64,000 nucleotides of DNA from Streptomyces sp. NRRL F-5122 (GTDB taxonomy: Bacteria; Actinomycetota; Actinomycetes; Streptomycetales; Streptomycetaceae), in assembly GCF_001507435.1 (NCBI RefSeq), contig NZ_LMWH01000240.1, forward strand, positions 1 to 64,000, read 5' to 3'. A program made the position numbers and the translations under genes. Position 1 is the stretch's first letter. Each line of letters opens with the position of its first letter. This document shows, piece by piece, positions 25,645 to 33,969 of this stretch. A model generated the notes under the pieces. It saw only the letters and a program-made list of their open reading frames with translations. It made no database searches and had not been told where the DNA came from.

Positions 25645-26452
25645 CATGAACGACATCGTGGGCAGCCACGACCTGCTGCTGGTCACGCTGGACACACTCC
25701 GCCACGACGTGGCCGAGGAGCTGGCCGCGGCCGGCCGCATACCGAACCTGGCACGCCATCTGCCCGGCGGCGGCTGGGAACGCCGGCACGCTCCCGGCAA
25801 CTTCACCTACGCCTCGCACCAGGCCATGTTCGCGGGATTCCTGCCGACACCGGCCACGCCGGGACCGCACCCGCGGCTCTTCGCCGCCCGCTTCGCGGGC
25901 AGCGAGACCACGGCGGACGGCACCTTCGTCTACGACACTCCCGACCTGGTCTCGGGGCTGGCCGCCGTCGGCTACCGCACCGTGTGCATCGGCGGGGTGG
26001 GCTTCTTCAACAAGCAAGGGCCGCTGGGCTCCGTCCTGCCCGGAATGTTCCACGAGAGCCACTGGGAGCCGGAGTTCGGGGTGGCCTCACCCACCTCCTT
26101 CGAGGCCCAGGTGACCCGCGCCGAGAAGGTCGTCGCCGAACTCCCCCCGGAGCAGCGCCTGTTGCTCTTCGTGAACGTGGCCGCCCTGCACCAGCCCAAC
26201 TGGTTCCATCTGCCCGGCGCCACCCGAGAGGCCGGCGACACCCGGGCCACTCACGCCGCCGCCCTCGAGTACGTGGACCGGCACATCGGGCGGCTGTTCG
26301 GCGCCGCGAGCAGCCGCCGTCCGTGCTTCGCGATCGTCTGCTCCGACCACGGCACCGCCTACGGCGAGGACGGCTACACCGGCCATCGTGTCGGCCACGA
26401 CGTCGTCTGGACCGTTCCCTATGCCCACTTCTTCCTCGATGAGGCCGCATGA
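25628..26452 (+). CDS. STM4013/SEN3800-family hydrolase (alkaline phosphatase/sulfatase superfamily)
   Basis: A 274-residue metal-dependent hydrolase of the alkaline phosphatase superfamily. The N-terminal LLLVTLDTLRHDV (metal Asp22, nucleophile-position Thr23, Arg25, Asp27) matches the sulfatase/phosphoglycerate-mutase pattern, and a C-terminal CSDHGTAYGEDGYTGH (Asp240, His241) supplies the second metal set, with a further His near 257. The protein is shorter than normal sulfatases (about 450), so it lacks much of the usual C-terminal cap. It might remove or transfer a phosphate, sulfate or phosphonate group. Start ATG 25628 follows AAGGAG. The 3' end overlaps the radical SAM gene as ATGA. 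No signal peptide, hence cytoplasmic. Confidence 0.82.
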   Translation: MTPPLDMNDIVGSHDLLLVTLDTLRHDVAEELAAAGRIPNLARHLPGGGWERRHAPGNFTYASHQAMFAGFLPTPATPGPHPRLFAARFAGSETTADGTFVYDTPDLVSGLAAVGYRTVCIGGVGFFNKQGPLGSVLPGMFHESHWEPEFGVASPTSFEAQVTRAEKVVAELPPEQRLLLFVNVAALHQPNWFHLPGATREAGDTRATHAAALEYVDRHIGRLFGAASSRRPCFAIVCSDHGTAYGEDGYTGHRVGHDVVWTVPYAHFFLDEAA

Positions 26453-27807
26453 CCACCGCCGAAGCCGCGGCCCTGCCCGCCGTCCGCCCGTACCAGCACT
26501 ACGTCTACGCCTATCCGCACAAGACCGCGTACCGGCCCCTGCCCCGGGAGCGCGCCCTTCTGCGCGAACTGTGGGCCGATGAACCGAAGAACGCCCTCTC
26601 GCTCTACTTCCACATCCCGTTCTGCGAGGTACGGTGCGGCTTCTGCAATCTCTTCACCCGGATCGGGGCACCGGACGGTCTGACAACGGCCTACCTGGAC
26701 GCGCTGGAGCGTCAGGCGGTCGCGGTGCGTGAGGCGCTGGGCGACGATGCGCGGTTCGCGAATGCGGCCTTCGGGGGTGGCACTCCGACCTTCCTGGAGG
26801 CCGCGGAACTCGAGCGCCTGTGCGATCTGGCCGAGCACGGCCTGGGCGCCGACCTGCGGGCCGTCCCGTTGTCCGTGGAGGCCTCGCCCGCGACCGCGAC
26901 GGCGGACCGCCTGTCCGTGCTGGCCTCCCGCGGCACCACACGGCTGAGCCTCGGGGTGCAGAGCTTCGTCGACTCCGAGGCCCGGGCGGCCGTGCGTCCC
27001 CAGCGCCGGGCGGACGTCGAGGCGGCGCTCGCCCGGGTCCGCGACGCCGGAATCCCCGTCCTGAACATCGACCTGATCTACGGCATCGAGGGGCAGACCG
27101 AGAAGTCCTGGAGCCGTTCCCTCGACGCCGCTCTCGCCTGGCAGCCCGAGGAGCTGTATCTGTATCCCCTCTACGTCCGCCCGCTCACCGGTCTTGGCCG
27201 GCATCACGGCCGGCCCACCGAGGAGGCCGACTGGGACGAACTGCGACTGCGGCTGTACCGACACGGCCGCGACCACCTGCTCGCGCGGGGCTATGAGCAG
27301 GTCTCGATGCGCATGTTCCGCCGTGCGAACGCCCCGTCGACCGGCGGGGAGGACTACGCGTGCCAGACCGACGGCATGGTCGGCCTCGGCTGCGGCGCCC
27401 GCTCGTACACCACGAAGCTGCACTACTCCTTCGACTACGCGGTGGACATGCATCGCATACGCGCGATCATCGACGACTACACCGCCCGCGCCACCGACGG
27501 CTTCCGCCGTGCCGACTACGGCTGGGAGATGAACGCGGACGAGGCCCGACGCCGTCATCTGCTGCAGTCACTGCTCCAGGCCGAGGGCATGCCCCTCGCC
27601 GGCTACCGGACCCGATTCGGCACTGCGCCCGAGGACGATTTCCCCCACGAACTGGACCGGTTCCACGACCGGGGCTGGCTGGACGACTCCACCGGTCCGG
27701 CGCTGCTGCGCCTGTCTCCCGAGGGCCTGGCCCACTCCGATGCGCTGGGACCCGAATTGTTCTCCGCCGCCGTGCGGGAGCGCATGACCGCGTACGAACC
27801 GAAGTGA
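26449..27807 (+). CDS. STM4012-family radical SAM enzyme (HemN/HemW-like)
   Basis: A 452-residue radical SAM protein. The iron-sulfur motif CxxxCxxC is at Cys59, Cys63, Cys66 inside FHIPFCEVRCGFCNLF, followed by NAAFGGGTPTFLEA (SAM glycine-rich loop), RLSLGVQSFV and DLIYGIEGQTEKSW, the pattern of the HemN/HemW branch. The C-terminal domain, about 120 residues, is HemN-like but with its own sequence (GLGCGARSYTTKLHYSF). HemN relatives perform oxidative decarboxylation, methylation or haem transfer, so the chemistry here is open. Tight ATGA coupling to the hydrolase gene and 10 bases to the second radical SAM enzyme place them in one pathway. Confidence 0.85.
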   Translation: MTTAEAAALPAVRPYQHYVYAYPHKTAYRPLPRERALLRELWADEPKNALSLYFHIPFCEVRCGFCNLFTRIGAPDGLTTAYLDALERQAVAVREALGDDARFANAAFGGGTPTFLEAAELERLCDLAEHGLGADLRAVPLSVEASPATATADRLSVLASRGTTRLSLGVQSFVDSEARAAVRPQRRADVEAALARVRDAGIPVLNIDLIYGIEGQTEKSWSRSLDAALAWQPEELYLYPLYVRPLTGLGRHHGRPTEEADWDELRLRLYRHGRDHLLARGYEQVSMRMFRRANAPSTGGEDYACQTDGMVGLGCGARSYTTKLHYSFDYAVDMHRIRAIIDDYTARATDGFRRADYGWEMNADEARRRHLLQSLLQAEGMPLAGYRTRFGTAPEDDFPHELDRFHDRGWLDDSTGPALLRLSPEGLAHSDALGPELFSAAVRERMTAYEPK

Positions 27808-27817
27808 CGGAGCCCGC

Positions 27818-28678
27818 ATGGACCTGACGATCCTCTACCGCGGCCCGCTGGCGTCGTGCGACTACGACTGCCCCTACTGCCCCTTCGCCAAGCGGCGGGA
27901 CAGCCGCGCCCAACTGACTGCGGACCGCGCCGCACTGGAGCGTTTCGCCGATTGGGCCGGCGCGCAGCGCGAGGACCGGCTCTCCCTGCTGTTCACGCCC
28001 TGGGGTGAGGGCCTGGTGCGTTCCTGGTACCGGCGCACCCTCGTGGAACTGAGCCGATTGCCGCATGTGAACCGGGTGGCGATCCAGACCAACCTCAGCT
28101 GCCGCACGAACTGGCTGGACGAGGCCGACTTGGACACCATCGCCCTGTGGTGCACCTTCCACCCCGGGCAGACGCCGTACGACCGCTTCCTGGCCAAGTG
28201 CCATGATCTCGCCTCCCGCGGCGTCCGGCACAGCGTCGGCGTCGTGGGCCTCCCCGAGCACCTGGAGCACGCGCGCCGCCTGCGCGCCGACCTCCCCCCG
28301 CACGTCTATCTGTGGATCAACGCCGCCGAAGGCCACACCTACACCGATGCCGAGGCCGACCGATGGACCGACCTCGACCCGCTCTTCCCGTACAGCCGCC
28401 ACCCGCACCGCAGCGGCGGTCTGCCCTGCCGTACGGGAGAGTCCGTCATATCGGTGGACGGAGAGGGCACGGTGCGGCGCTGCCATTTCGTCCGGTCGGA
28501 GTTGGGCAACCTGTACGACGGCTCATACCGCCGAGCACTGCGTCCACGCGCCTGCCCGTTGGCCGCCTGCGACTGCCACATCGGGTACGTCCACTTGGAG
28601 ACGCTGCCTCTGTACGACGTGTTCGCAGGCGGGGTCCTGGAGCGGATCCCCGCCGCGCTCCCGCCGGTCCGCGTCTGA
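27818..28678 (+). CDS. STM4011-family radical SAM enzyme with C-terminal auxiliary-cluster cysteines
   Basis: A 286-residue radical SAM protein with CxxxCxxC at Cys14, Cys18, Cys21 (CDYDCPYCPFA), starting unusually close to the N-terminus. A C-terminal group of cysteines (204, 222, 246, 251, 253; PCRTGE, VRRCHF, ACPLAACDCH) resembles a SPASM-type auxiliary iron-sulfur site, typical of peptide-modifying radical SAM enzymes such as those of sactipeptide or AnSME type. It ends the recognisable cluster. Two different radical SAM enzymes beside an ATP-grasp and LRR proteins suggest modification of a peptide or small aminated substrate, but no precursor peptide is obvious. Confidence 0.85.
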   Translation: MDLTILYRGPLASCDYDCPYCPFAKRRDSRAQLTADRAALERFADWAGAQREDRLSLLFTPWGEGLVRSWYRRTLVELSRLPHVNRVAIQTNLSCRTNWLDEADLDTIALWCTFHPGQTPYDRFLAKCHDLASRGVRHSVGVVGLPEHLEHARRLRADLPPHVYLWINAAEGHTYTDAEADRWTDLDPLFPYSRHPHRSGGLPCRTGESVISVDGEGTVRRCHFVRSELGNLYDGSYRRALRPRACPLAACDCHIGYVHLETLPLYDVFAGGVLERIPAALPPVRV

Positions 28679-28787
28679 CGGCTCGGCCGATCCGCCACCA
28701 CCTCCTGTTCCTCGCCCATGGCACGAGCCGGCCTGTTCGGCGTCAACGCCGACGCCGAGCCGTCAACCTGTCCGTGATACTCGGGCG

Positions 28788-29153
28788 ATGGACAGCTACG
28801 AGGGCTCCGCGACCCTTGAGTGGTGGGCCAACCGCTCGACGTGCTTGGCCCGGTTCGGTGTGCGAGTCGCGATCCACGTCACCGGCGATGACTGGACGTG
28901 TGAGGCGATCCTCGAGCCTCCACTGTCCGCGGAGGACCGGGAGAGTTTCGATTTCCTGATGAAACTCGACCCGGTCTTCACCCTGGGTTTCGACGAGGAG
29001 ACCACGCTGCTGGTCAACGTCGTCCCAGCAGGGGACCACGGACGACTCATTCTCACCGCTTTCCAGGGACGGGCGGGAGTCGACAGTTCGCACAACAAAC
29101 GCCGTGCGGGGCAGGGAAGGCCCGTGCCATCCTGTGGCGGTGCTCCTGAGTGA
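28788..29153 (+). CDS. Hypothetical protein downstream of the radical SAM cluster
   Basis: A 121-residue protein starting [18 protein letters not shown], with a beta-rich core ([38 protein letters not shown]). The last 25 residues are basic and low-complexity. The start ATG lies 110 bases beyond the radical SAM stop and has no strong ribosome site, so the call is moderate. It overlaps the following gene by 20 bases, suggesting coupling. A guess is an immunity-like or regulatory small protein; no family is recognised. Confidence 0.5.
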   Translation: MDSYEGSATLEWWANRSTCLARFGVRVAIHVTGDDWTCEAILEPPLSAEDRESFDFLMKLDPVFTLGFDEETTLLVNVVPAGDHGRLILTAFQGRAGVDSSHNKRRAGQGRPVPSCGGAPE

Positions 29154-29625
29154 TCACGCGACGAGTGTCGAGCTCGGCCCGTTGCGCTATGAGTTCCCCG
29201 TGGTCCGCGGCGACGTGCACGACGACAACTGGCTGGTCATCACCGGCGCGGTCACGACTCCCGAGGGCAGTTGGTCCTTCACCGATCCATGTCTGCTCAC
29301 GGGTGAAGCCCGCGAGGTGGCCGCCTGGCTGCGCGGTGTGGCTGCGGGGACGGTGGCGGTGAGCGAACCTGCCGCCGAAGACGAGTGGTTGTCCCCCGAC
29401 ACGTGGTTCATCGAGCCGGTCCTGGCCTTCAGTCTCGCCGACCGACGCGAGGACGGGGTGGTGATCCGCGTTCACCTGTCTTTGGAGGCGGCACCGCCAT
29501 GGCAGCAGGGTGACAACCGGACCGACATCTACCAGTACTTCGTGAAGGTGCGCGTCGATACGGCTGCACTGCTCGACGCGGCGGACCGGTGGGACCTTGC
29601 TCTGGCCTCCTTCCCGAACCGTTGA
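29134..29625 (+). CDS. Probable WapI-family immunity-like protein
   Basis: A 163-residue acidic protein: [17 protein letters not shown], a [18 protein letters not shown] core, [13 protein letters not shown] and a C-terminal [31 protein letters not shown]. In my recollection this matches the WapI-type immunity proteins of Streptomyces, which neutralise secreted polymorphic toxins, but no toxin gene is next to it here. GTG 29134 is taken as start with GGGAAGG 13 bases upstream, a long spacing; other GTGs nearby fit less well. No membrane segments. Assignment is family recall, not motif proof. Confidence 0.55.
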   Translation: MAVLLSDHATSVELGPLRYEFPVVRGDVHDDNWLVITGAVTTPEGSWSFTDPCLLTGEAREVAAWLRGVAAGTVAVSEPAAEDEWLSPDTWFIEPVLAFSLADRREDGVVIRVHLSLEAAPPWQQGDNRTDIYQYFVKVRVDTAALLDAADRWDLALASFPNR

Positions 29626-29821
29626 TCACCATCGGTTCGCCTTCGGATGCGGGTCTCGACGACGGTGGCCGACCGGGAAGTGCGCGGCGCGGTGCGGGCA
29701 TCCTGCCCCCGCCGATCCCGCATTCGCCCAGGTCACAAGCTTGATCGTCCCCTCACGCGACGGTCGGCCGCCCGCAACGTCCACCCTCGGGAACCTCACC
29801 TCCCCTTTTTTCAGGTTTCGT

Positions 29822-29846
29822 GCATTTTTGCCCCCGAGTGGGCTAC
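29822..29846 (+). promoter_or_regulatory. Possible SigB-type stress promoter
   Basis: GCAT, 15 bases, then GGCTAC loosely matches the Streptomyces stress-sigma (SigB/SigH) pattern GNNT-N14-16-GGGTAY, 98 bases before the dehydrogenase start. The surrounding 29800-29840 is unusually T-rich for this genome. Match is imperfect. Confidence 0.25.
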
Positions 29847-29944
29847 TCGCTCCGGAGGCCGGGCCCGATGGCGGCAGCACAGCTTGCACGGGTTGTCCGG
29901 CCGGCCGGGACACAGTGCGTACCGCTCGGACGGAGGGAATCCCG

Positions 29945-31093
29945 ATGAAGGCTCTGGTGTACGAAGGTCCGCGCGAGGTCGTGGTGAGGGACATGCCCGA
30001 TGCCAGGATCGAGCGACCCACCGATGTCCTGGTGAGGATCACCACGACCAATATCTGCGGTTCCGATCTGCATATGTACGAAGGCCGTACCGACCTGGAG
30101 TCCGGCCGCATCCTCGGCCACGAGAACATGGGCGAGGTCATCGAGGTCGGCGACGGCGTGGACAGGGTCAGGGTCGGCGACATGGTCAGTCTGCCGTTCA
30201 ACATCTCCTGTGGTTTCTGCCGCAACTGCGAGCACGGGCTGACCGGGTTCTGTCTGACCACTCCGGACGATCCCACGATGGCAGGGGCGGCGTACGGATT
30301 CGCGGGCATGGGTCCCTACAGCGGGGGACAGGCCGAGTTCCTGCGGGTGCCCTACGGCGACCACAACTGCCTGGTCCTGCCCGAGGACGCCGCCGAGCGG
30401 CAGAGCGACTACACGATGCTCTCCGACATATTCCCCACGGGCTGGCACGCCACCCAGCTGGCCCGGGTGGAACCGGGCGACACCGTCATCATCTACGGTG
30501 CCGGTCCGGTAGGGCTGATGGCCGCCCTGTCCGCGACGCTGAAGAGCGCGGCGAAGGTGATGGTGGTCGACCGCCATCCGGACCGTCTCGCGCTCGCGGA
30601 GCAGATCGGCGCCATCGCCATCGACGACTCCAAGGGCTCACCCGTCGACCGGGTCCTGGAGGAGACCAAGGGGCTCGGCGCGGACCGGGGCTGTGAGTGC
30701 GTGGGCTACCAGGCACACGACACCCAGGGCAACGAGCACCCCAACCTCACGCTCAATCGCCTGGTCGACTCGGTGAAGTTCACCGGCACGATCGGTGTGG
30801 TCGGAGTCTTCGTCGCACAGGACCCGAAGAGCCCCGACCCGCTGTACAAGGAGGGCGAAGTCGCCTTCGACTACGGCAGGTTCTGGTTCAAGGGCCAGAG
30901 CATCGGCAATGGACAGGCCAACGTCAAGGACTACAACCGACAGCTGTGCGGGCTGATCGAGCAGGGCAAGGCGAAGCCGTCCTGGATCGTCTCCCATGAA
31001 CTGCCCCTCGACCGGGCGCCCGAAGGCTACCGGCACTTCGACGCCCGGGACGACGGCTGGACGAAGGTCATCCTCCACCCCGAAGGCGCCTGA
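29945..31093 (+). CDS. Zinc-dependent alcohol/formaldehyde dehydrogenase
   Basis: A 382-residue medium-chain dehydrogenase close to the glutathione-independent formaldehyde dehydrogenase branch. Catalytic zinc ligands are in NICGSDLHMYEG (Cys) and GHENMGEV (His, Glu); the structural zinc lobe shows C-x2-C-x2-C in SCGFCRNCEHG and a later C. The NAD loop is YGAGPVGLMAAL and the VVDRHPDR acidic end favours NAD. An extra insertion (AAYGFAGMGPYSGGQAEFLR) is typical of this branch. GGAGGGAAT precedes ATG 29945. Streptomyces homologues belong to stress regulons and oxidise aldehydes or alcohols. Exact substrate is unknown. Confidence 0.85.
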   Translation: MKALVYEGPREVVVRDMPDARIERPTDVLVRITTTNICGSDLHMYEGRTDLESGRILGHENMGEVIEVGDGVDRVRVGDMVSLPFNISCGFCRNCEHGLTGFCLTTPDDPTMAGAAYGFAGMGPYSGGQAEFLRVPYGDHNCLVLPEDAAERQSDYTMLSDIFPTGWHATQLARVEPGDTVIIYGAGPVGLMAALSATLKSAAKVMVVDRHPDRLALAEQIGAIAIDDSKGSPVDRVLEETKGLGADRGCECVGYQAHDTQGNEHPNLTLNRLVDSVKFTGTIGVVGVFVAQDPKSPDPLYKEGEVAFDYGRFWFKGQSIGNGQANVKDYNRQLCGLIEQGKAKPSWIVSHELPLDRAPEGYRHFDARDDGWTKVILHPEGA

Positions 31094-31217
31094 CCGGACA
31101 CCCGCGAACGCCCGCGGACGCCCATCCGTTTCACCCTTGGCGCGCCGTCCGCCCGGGCAATATCCGTGGACAGGGTGAACACGGCGCTGTCCACCCGCTC
31201 CACGACCGGAGTGTCGC

Positions 31218-33038
31218 TCACCGCTCGGTCCGCGAGGGCCGTTCGTTGCGGTGGCGGTGACCGGGCAGGAACTCCTGGACCTTGGCCTTGAAGCCCTGGC
31301 GGACCATGGCCGCGCGATCGCTGTCGCCCTTGATGACGGAGGCCGCGGCCGCCTCGATCTGGTCGAGGGTGGCGTGCGGCGGGATGGGGGGCACGGCCGG
31401 GTCGGTGACGAAGTCGAGCACACAGGGCCGGTCGGTGGCGAGTGCGGTCTCCCAGGCACCGCGCACATCGACCGGCTTCTCTACCCGCAGCCCCTCCAGG
31501 CCGATGAGACGGGCGAAGTCGGCGTAGGCGACATCGGGGATCGACTGGGAGGGCAGGAACTGCGGGGCGCCCTCCATGGCGCGCATCTCCCAGGTGACCT
31601 GGTTGAGGTCGTGGTTGTTGAGGATGGCGACGATCAGGCGCGGGTCCTCCCACTCGCGGTAGTACTTCGCGACGGTGATCAGCTCGGCCATGCCGTTCAT
31701 CTGCATCGCACCGTCGCCCACCAGGGCGATCGCCGGACGGTCGCCGTGCGCGAACTTGGCACCGATGACGTACGGCACTCCAGGACCCATGGTGGCGAGC
31801 GTGCCGGACAGCGAGCCGCGCATGGCGCCGCGCAGCTTCAGGTGACGGGCGTACCAGTTGGCGGCGGAGCCGGAGTCCGAGGCGAGGACGACGTTGTCGG
31901 GCAGCAGGTCGTTGAGGGCGTGGGCGACGTACTCGGGGTTGATCGGGTAGGCGGCGACGGCGGCACGCCGCTCCATGACCTCCCACCAACGGGCCGTGTT
32001 CTTCTCGATCTTCCTGCGCCAGCCCTGGTCCTTGGCGGTGTCCAGCAGCGGCAGCAGCCGGTCGAGCGTCTCGCGGGCGTCGCCGACGAGGTTCACCTCG
32101 AACGGGTAGCGCAGGCCGATCATGTGCGGATCGATGTCGATCTGCACGGCCCGGGCCTGCCCGAACTCCGGTAGGAACTGGGTGTAGGGGAACGACGAGC
32201 CGATGACCAGGAGCGTGTCGCAGCCCTGCATCATCTCGTACGACGGCCGGGTGCCCAGCAGCCCGATGGAGCCGGTGACATACGGCAGGTCGTCGTCCAG
32301 GGCGTCCTTGCCCAGCAGCGCCTTGGCGACGCCCGCACCGAGCCGGTCGGCGACGGCCATGACCTCCTGCCGTGCCCCGCGGGCGCCCTGACCGATGAGG
32401 ATCGCGACCTTGTCGCCCGCGTTGAGTACGTCGGCGGCCCGTGTGACGTCCTCGTCGGACGGCACCGGCGCGTAGTGCGGCATGCCGAGGCTCGACGGCA
32501 CCATCTTGAACGCGTGCTCGGGCGGCGAGTAGTCGAGCTCCTGCACATCGGCGGGGATGATGACGGCGGTGACCGAGCGTCGTGCCATGGCCGTGCGCAT
32601 CGCCCGGTCCAGCACGTTGGGCAGTTGCTCGGGGACGGTGACCATCTCGCAGAAGTCGGAGGCGACGTCCTTGTACAGGCTCAGCAGGTCGACCTCCTGC
32701 TGATAGGAGCCGCCCATGGCGCTGCGGTTGGTCTGCCCCACGATCGCCACGACCGGGACGTGGTCGAGCTTGGCGTCGTACAGACCGTTGAGCAGGTGGA
32801 TGGCGCCGGGCCCGGAGGTGGCGGCGCAGACGCCGACCCTGCCGGAGAACTTGGCGTAGCCGACGGCCTCGAAGGCGGCCATCTCCTCGTGCCGGGCCTG
32901 GATGAACCGGGGTTTGTCGTCGGCCCGGCCCCAGGCCGCGAGCAGGCCGTTGATGCCATCGCCGGGATAGGCGAAGACATGCTCCACCCCCCAGTCACGC
33001 AGTCGCTCCAGGACGTGGTCGGAGACCTTCATCGACAT
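31218..33038 (-). CDS. Thiamine-pyrophosphate enzyme, pyruvate oxidase/dehydrogenase (quinone)-like
   Basis: A 606-residue TPP-requiring protein. Domain order: PYR domain (1-170; activating Glu in ARHEEMAAFEAVGYA, about residue 50), central FAD/DHS-like domain (190-325), and PP domain (380-540) with the GDGAMQMNGMAEL...NN metal-diphosphate motif. It resembles Streptomyces pyruvate dehydrogenase (quinone)/PoxB-like or acetolactate-synthase-like proteins; conversion of pyruvate to acetate or acetyl-CoA precursor is likely. ATG 33038 is preferred over ATG 33032 because GGAAAGG lies nine bases upstream. The frame continues upstream without a stop through a decayed gene, but those residues do not belong to this enzyme. 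The C-terminal 40 residues are lysine/histidine-rich. Confidence 0.85.
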   Translation of the reverse strand: MSMKVSDHVLERLRDWGVEHVFAYPGDGINGLLAAWGRADDKPRFIQARHEEMAAFEAVGYAKFSGRVGVCAATSGPGAIHLLNGLYDAKLDHVPVVAIVGQTNRSAMGGSYQQEVDLLSLYKDVASDFCEMVTVPEQLPNVLDRAMRTAMARRSVTAVIIPADVQELDYSPPEHAFKMVPSSLGMPHYAPVPSDEDVTRAADVLNAGDKVAILIGQGARGARQEVMAVADRLGAGVAKALLGKDALDDDLPYVTGSIGLLGTRPSYEMMQGCDTLLVIGSSFPYTQFLPEFGQARAVQIDIDPHMIGLRYPFEVNLVGDARETLDRLLPLLDTAKDQGWRRKIEKNTARWWEVMERRAAVAAYPINPEYVAHALNDLLPDNVVLASDSGSAANWYARHLKLRGAMRGSLSGTLATMGPGVPYVIGAKFAHGDRPAIALVGDGAMQMNGMAELITVAKYYREWEDPRLIVAILNNHDLNQVTWEMRAMEGAPQFLPSQSIPDVAYADFARLIGLEGLRVEKPVDVRGAWETALATDRPCVLDFVTDPAVPPIPPHATLDQIEAAAASVIKGDSDRAAMVRQGFKAKVQEFLPGHRHRNERPSRTER

Positions 33039-33078
33039 GTTCGAAGACCTTTCCGGAGGTTGCTGTGAAGGGACACGG

Positions 33079-33578
33079 TCACTGACGGCGCAGTGCGCGG
33101 AGGGCTCTGTGACCGGCGGCCGTTGCCACCGCGGCCGTGAGGGCGGCGCCCGCGGTGGTCGCGCACCAGGCCGCGAGGGAGGGGCACTCGGCCGGACGCT
33201 CGGGGTCCTGGCCGGGCAGGTTCCCCCCGATGCCGAGCGCAAGCACCTCGGCCAGATGCAGGGCCCGGCGTGCCGTGCGACGGTCATGGAGACCGAAGTC
33301 GCCGACCGGACCGCAACAGCCCTCGTCCAGGACGTCGGCGTCCAGCGACAGGACCGGGGCGCCGAAGGGGGCGCACACCCGGACCGCGTGGGCACCCGGC
33401 TCCACGCTGCGCGGGACGACCACGCCGATCGGCACCTGCCGGTGGTCGGAACCGTCCGTGGCACAGGGCCCCTGCTGCCCGCGCCGAATCGGATCTCGGC
33501 ATCCACCGCCTCACGCAGCGCCGCCTCCAGACCGGCGGCAGCCACCGTGGAGGCCCCGGATGAGGAGGCACGAGTCAT
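33079..33578 (-). pseudogene. FAD-linked oxidase (FAD_binding_4 type), decayed N-terminal fragment
   Basis: On the minus strand an ATG at 33578 opens LEAALREAVDAEIRFGAGSRG, then about 33465 the reading frame shifts by one base and continues CATDGSDHRQVPIGVVVPRS, AVRVCAPFGAPVLS and CCGPVGDFG. Together these match the N-terminal 80-90 residues of Streptomyces FAD-binding oxidases (GlcD/D-lactate dehydrogenase-like), in which the glycine-rich FAD loop normally follows APVLSRGGGTS; here that loop is replaced by LDADVLDEG. The remaining residues down to the stop near 33079 do not look like the family. A frameshift, a lost FAD loop and a missing cap domain show a remnant. Confidence 0.5.
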
Positions 33579-33969
33579 CGGGGAAACCGCCTTCGTTGGT
33601 TCCAGGACATGCAGGGCATCCGGCCGTACGAGCGGCACCCCGACGGTCGGATCGTCGAGTACCCGCCCTTTCCGGGCGCAAGGCGTCTTTTCCGTATTCA
33701 TGATGACCTATGGGCGCTCGGCAACGCCGATCGCACGGCTCCGGCGACCGGAGGACCTGTCCCGCTGCGGTGAGCGGCCCGGCCACCCGGCGCACGAATC
33801 TCGCGGACGACTGCATGGGCCCGGGCCGCGCACGGGTTCCCGGGGCCGCCGACGGCAAGCGGCCGCGTCGAAGGCGGCTCGTGCGGGTACCCGGATCGGA
33901 CCCGACGACGGCGTCCGGCGGAGGAACCGCAAGGCGTTGATTCGGCAAACGTTGAATCGGTGACCGCCC
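33579..33969. other. Gene-free interval
   Basis: About 390 bases between the FAD-oxidase remnant and the HhH-GPD gene, with no credible coding frame. A less GC-rich patch at 33690-33720 (gtattcatgatgacctatggg) could hold divergent promoters. Confidence 0.45.

Noticed and set aside
22580..28678. Reading the radical SAM cluster as a classical RiPP operon
   Set aside because: No convincing precursor peptide, leader protease or exporter is visible in or near the operon; kept as an uncharacterised system instead.
31218..33701. Single 827-residue protein combining FAD oxidase and TPP enzyme
   Set aside because: The upstream residues belong to a frameshifted remnant; a strong ribosome site and family-typical start mark the TPP enzyme at 33038.
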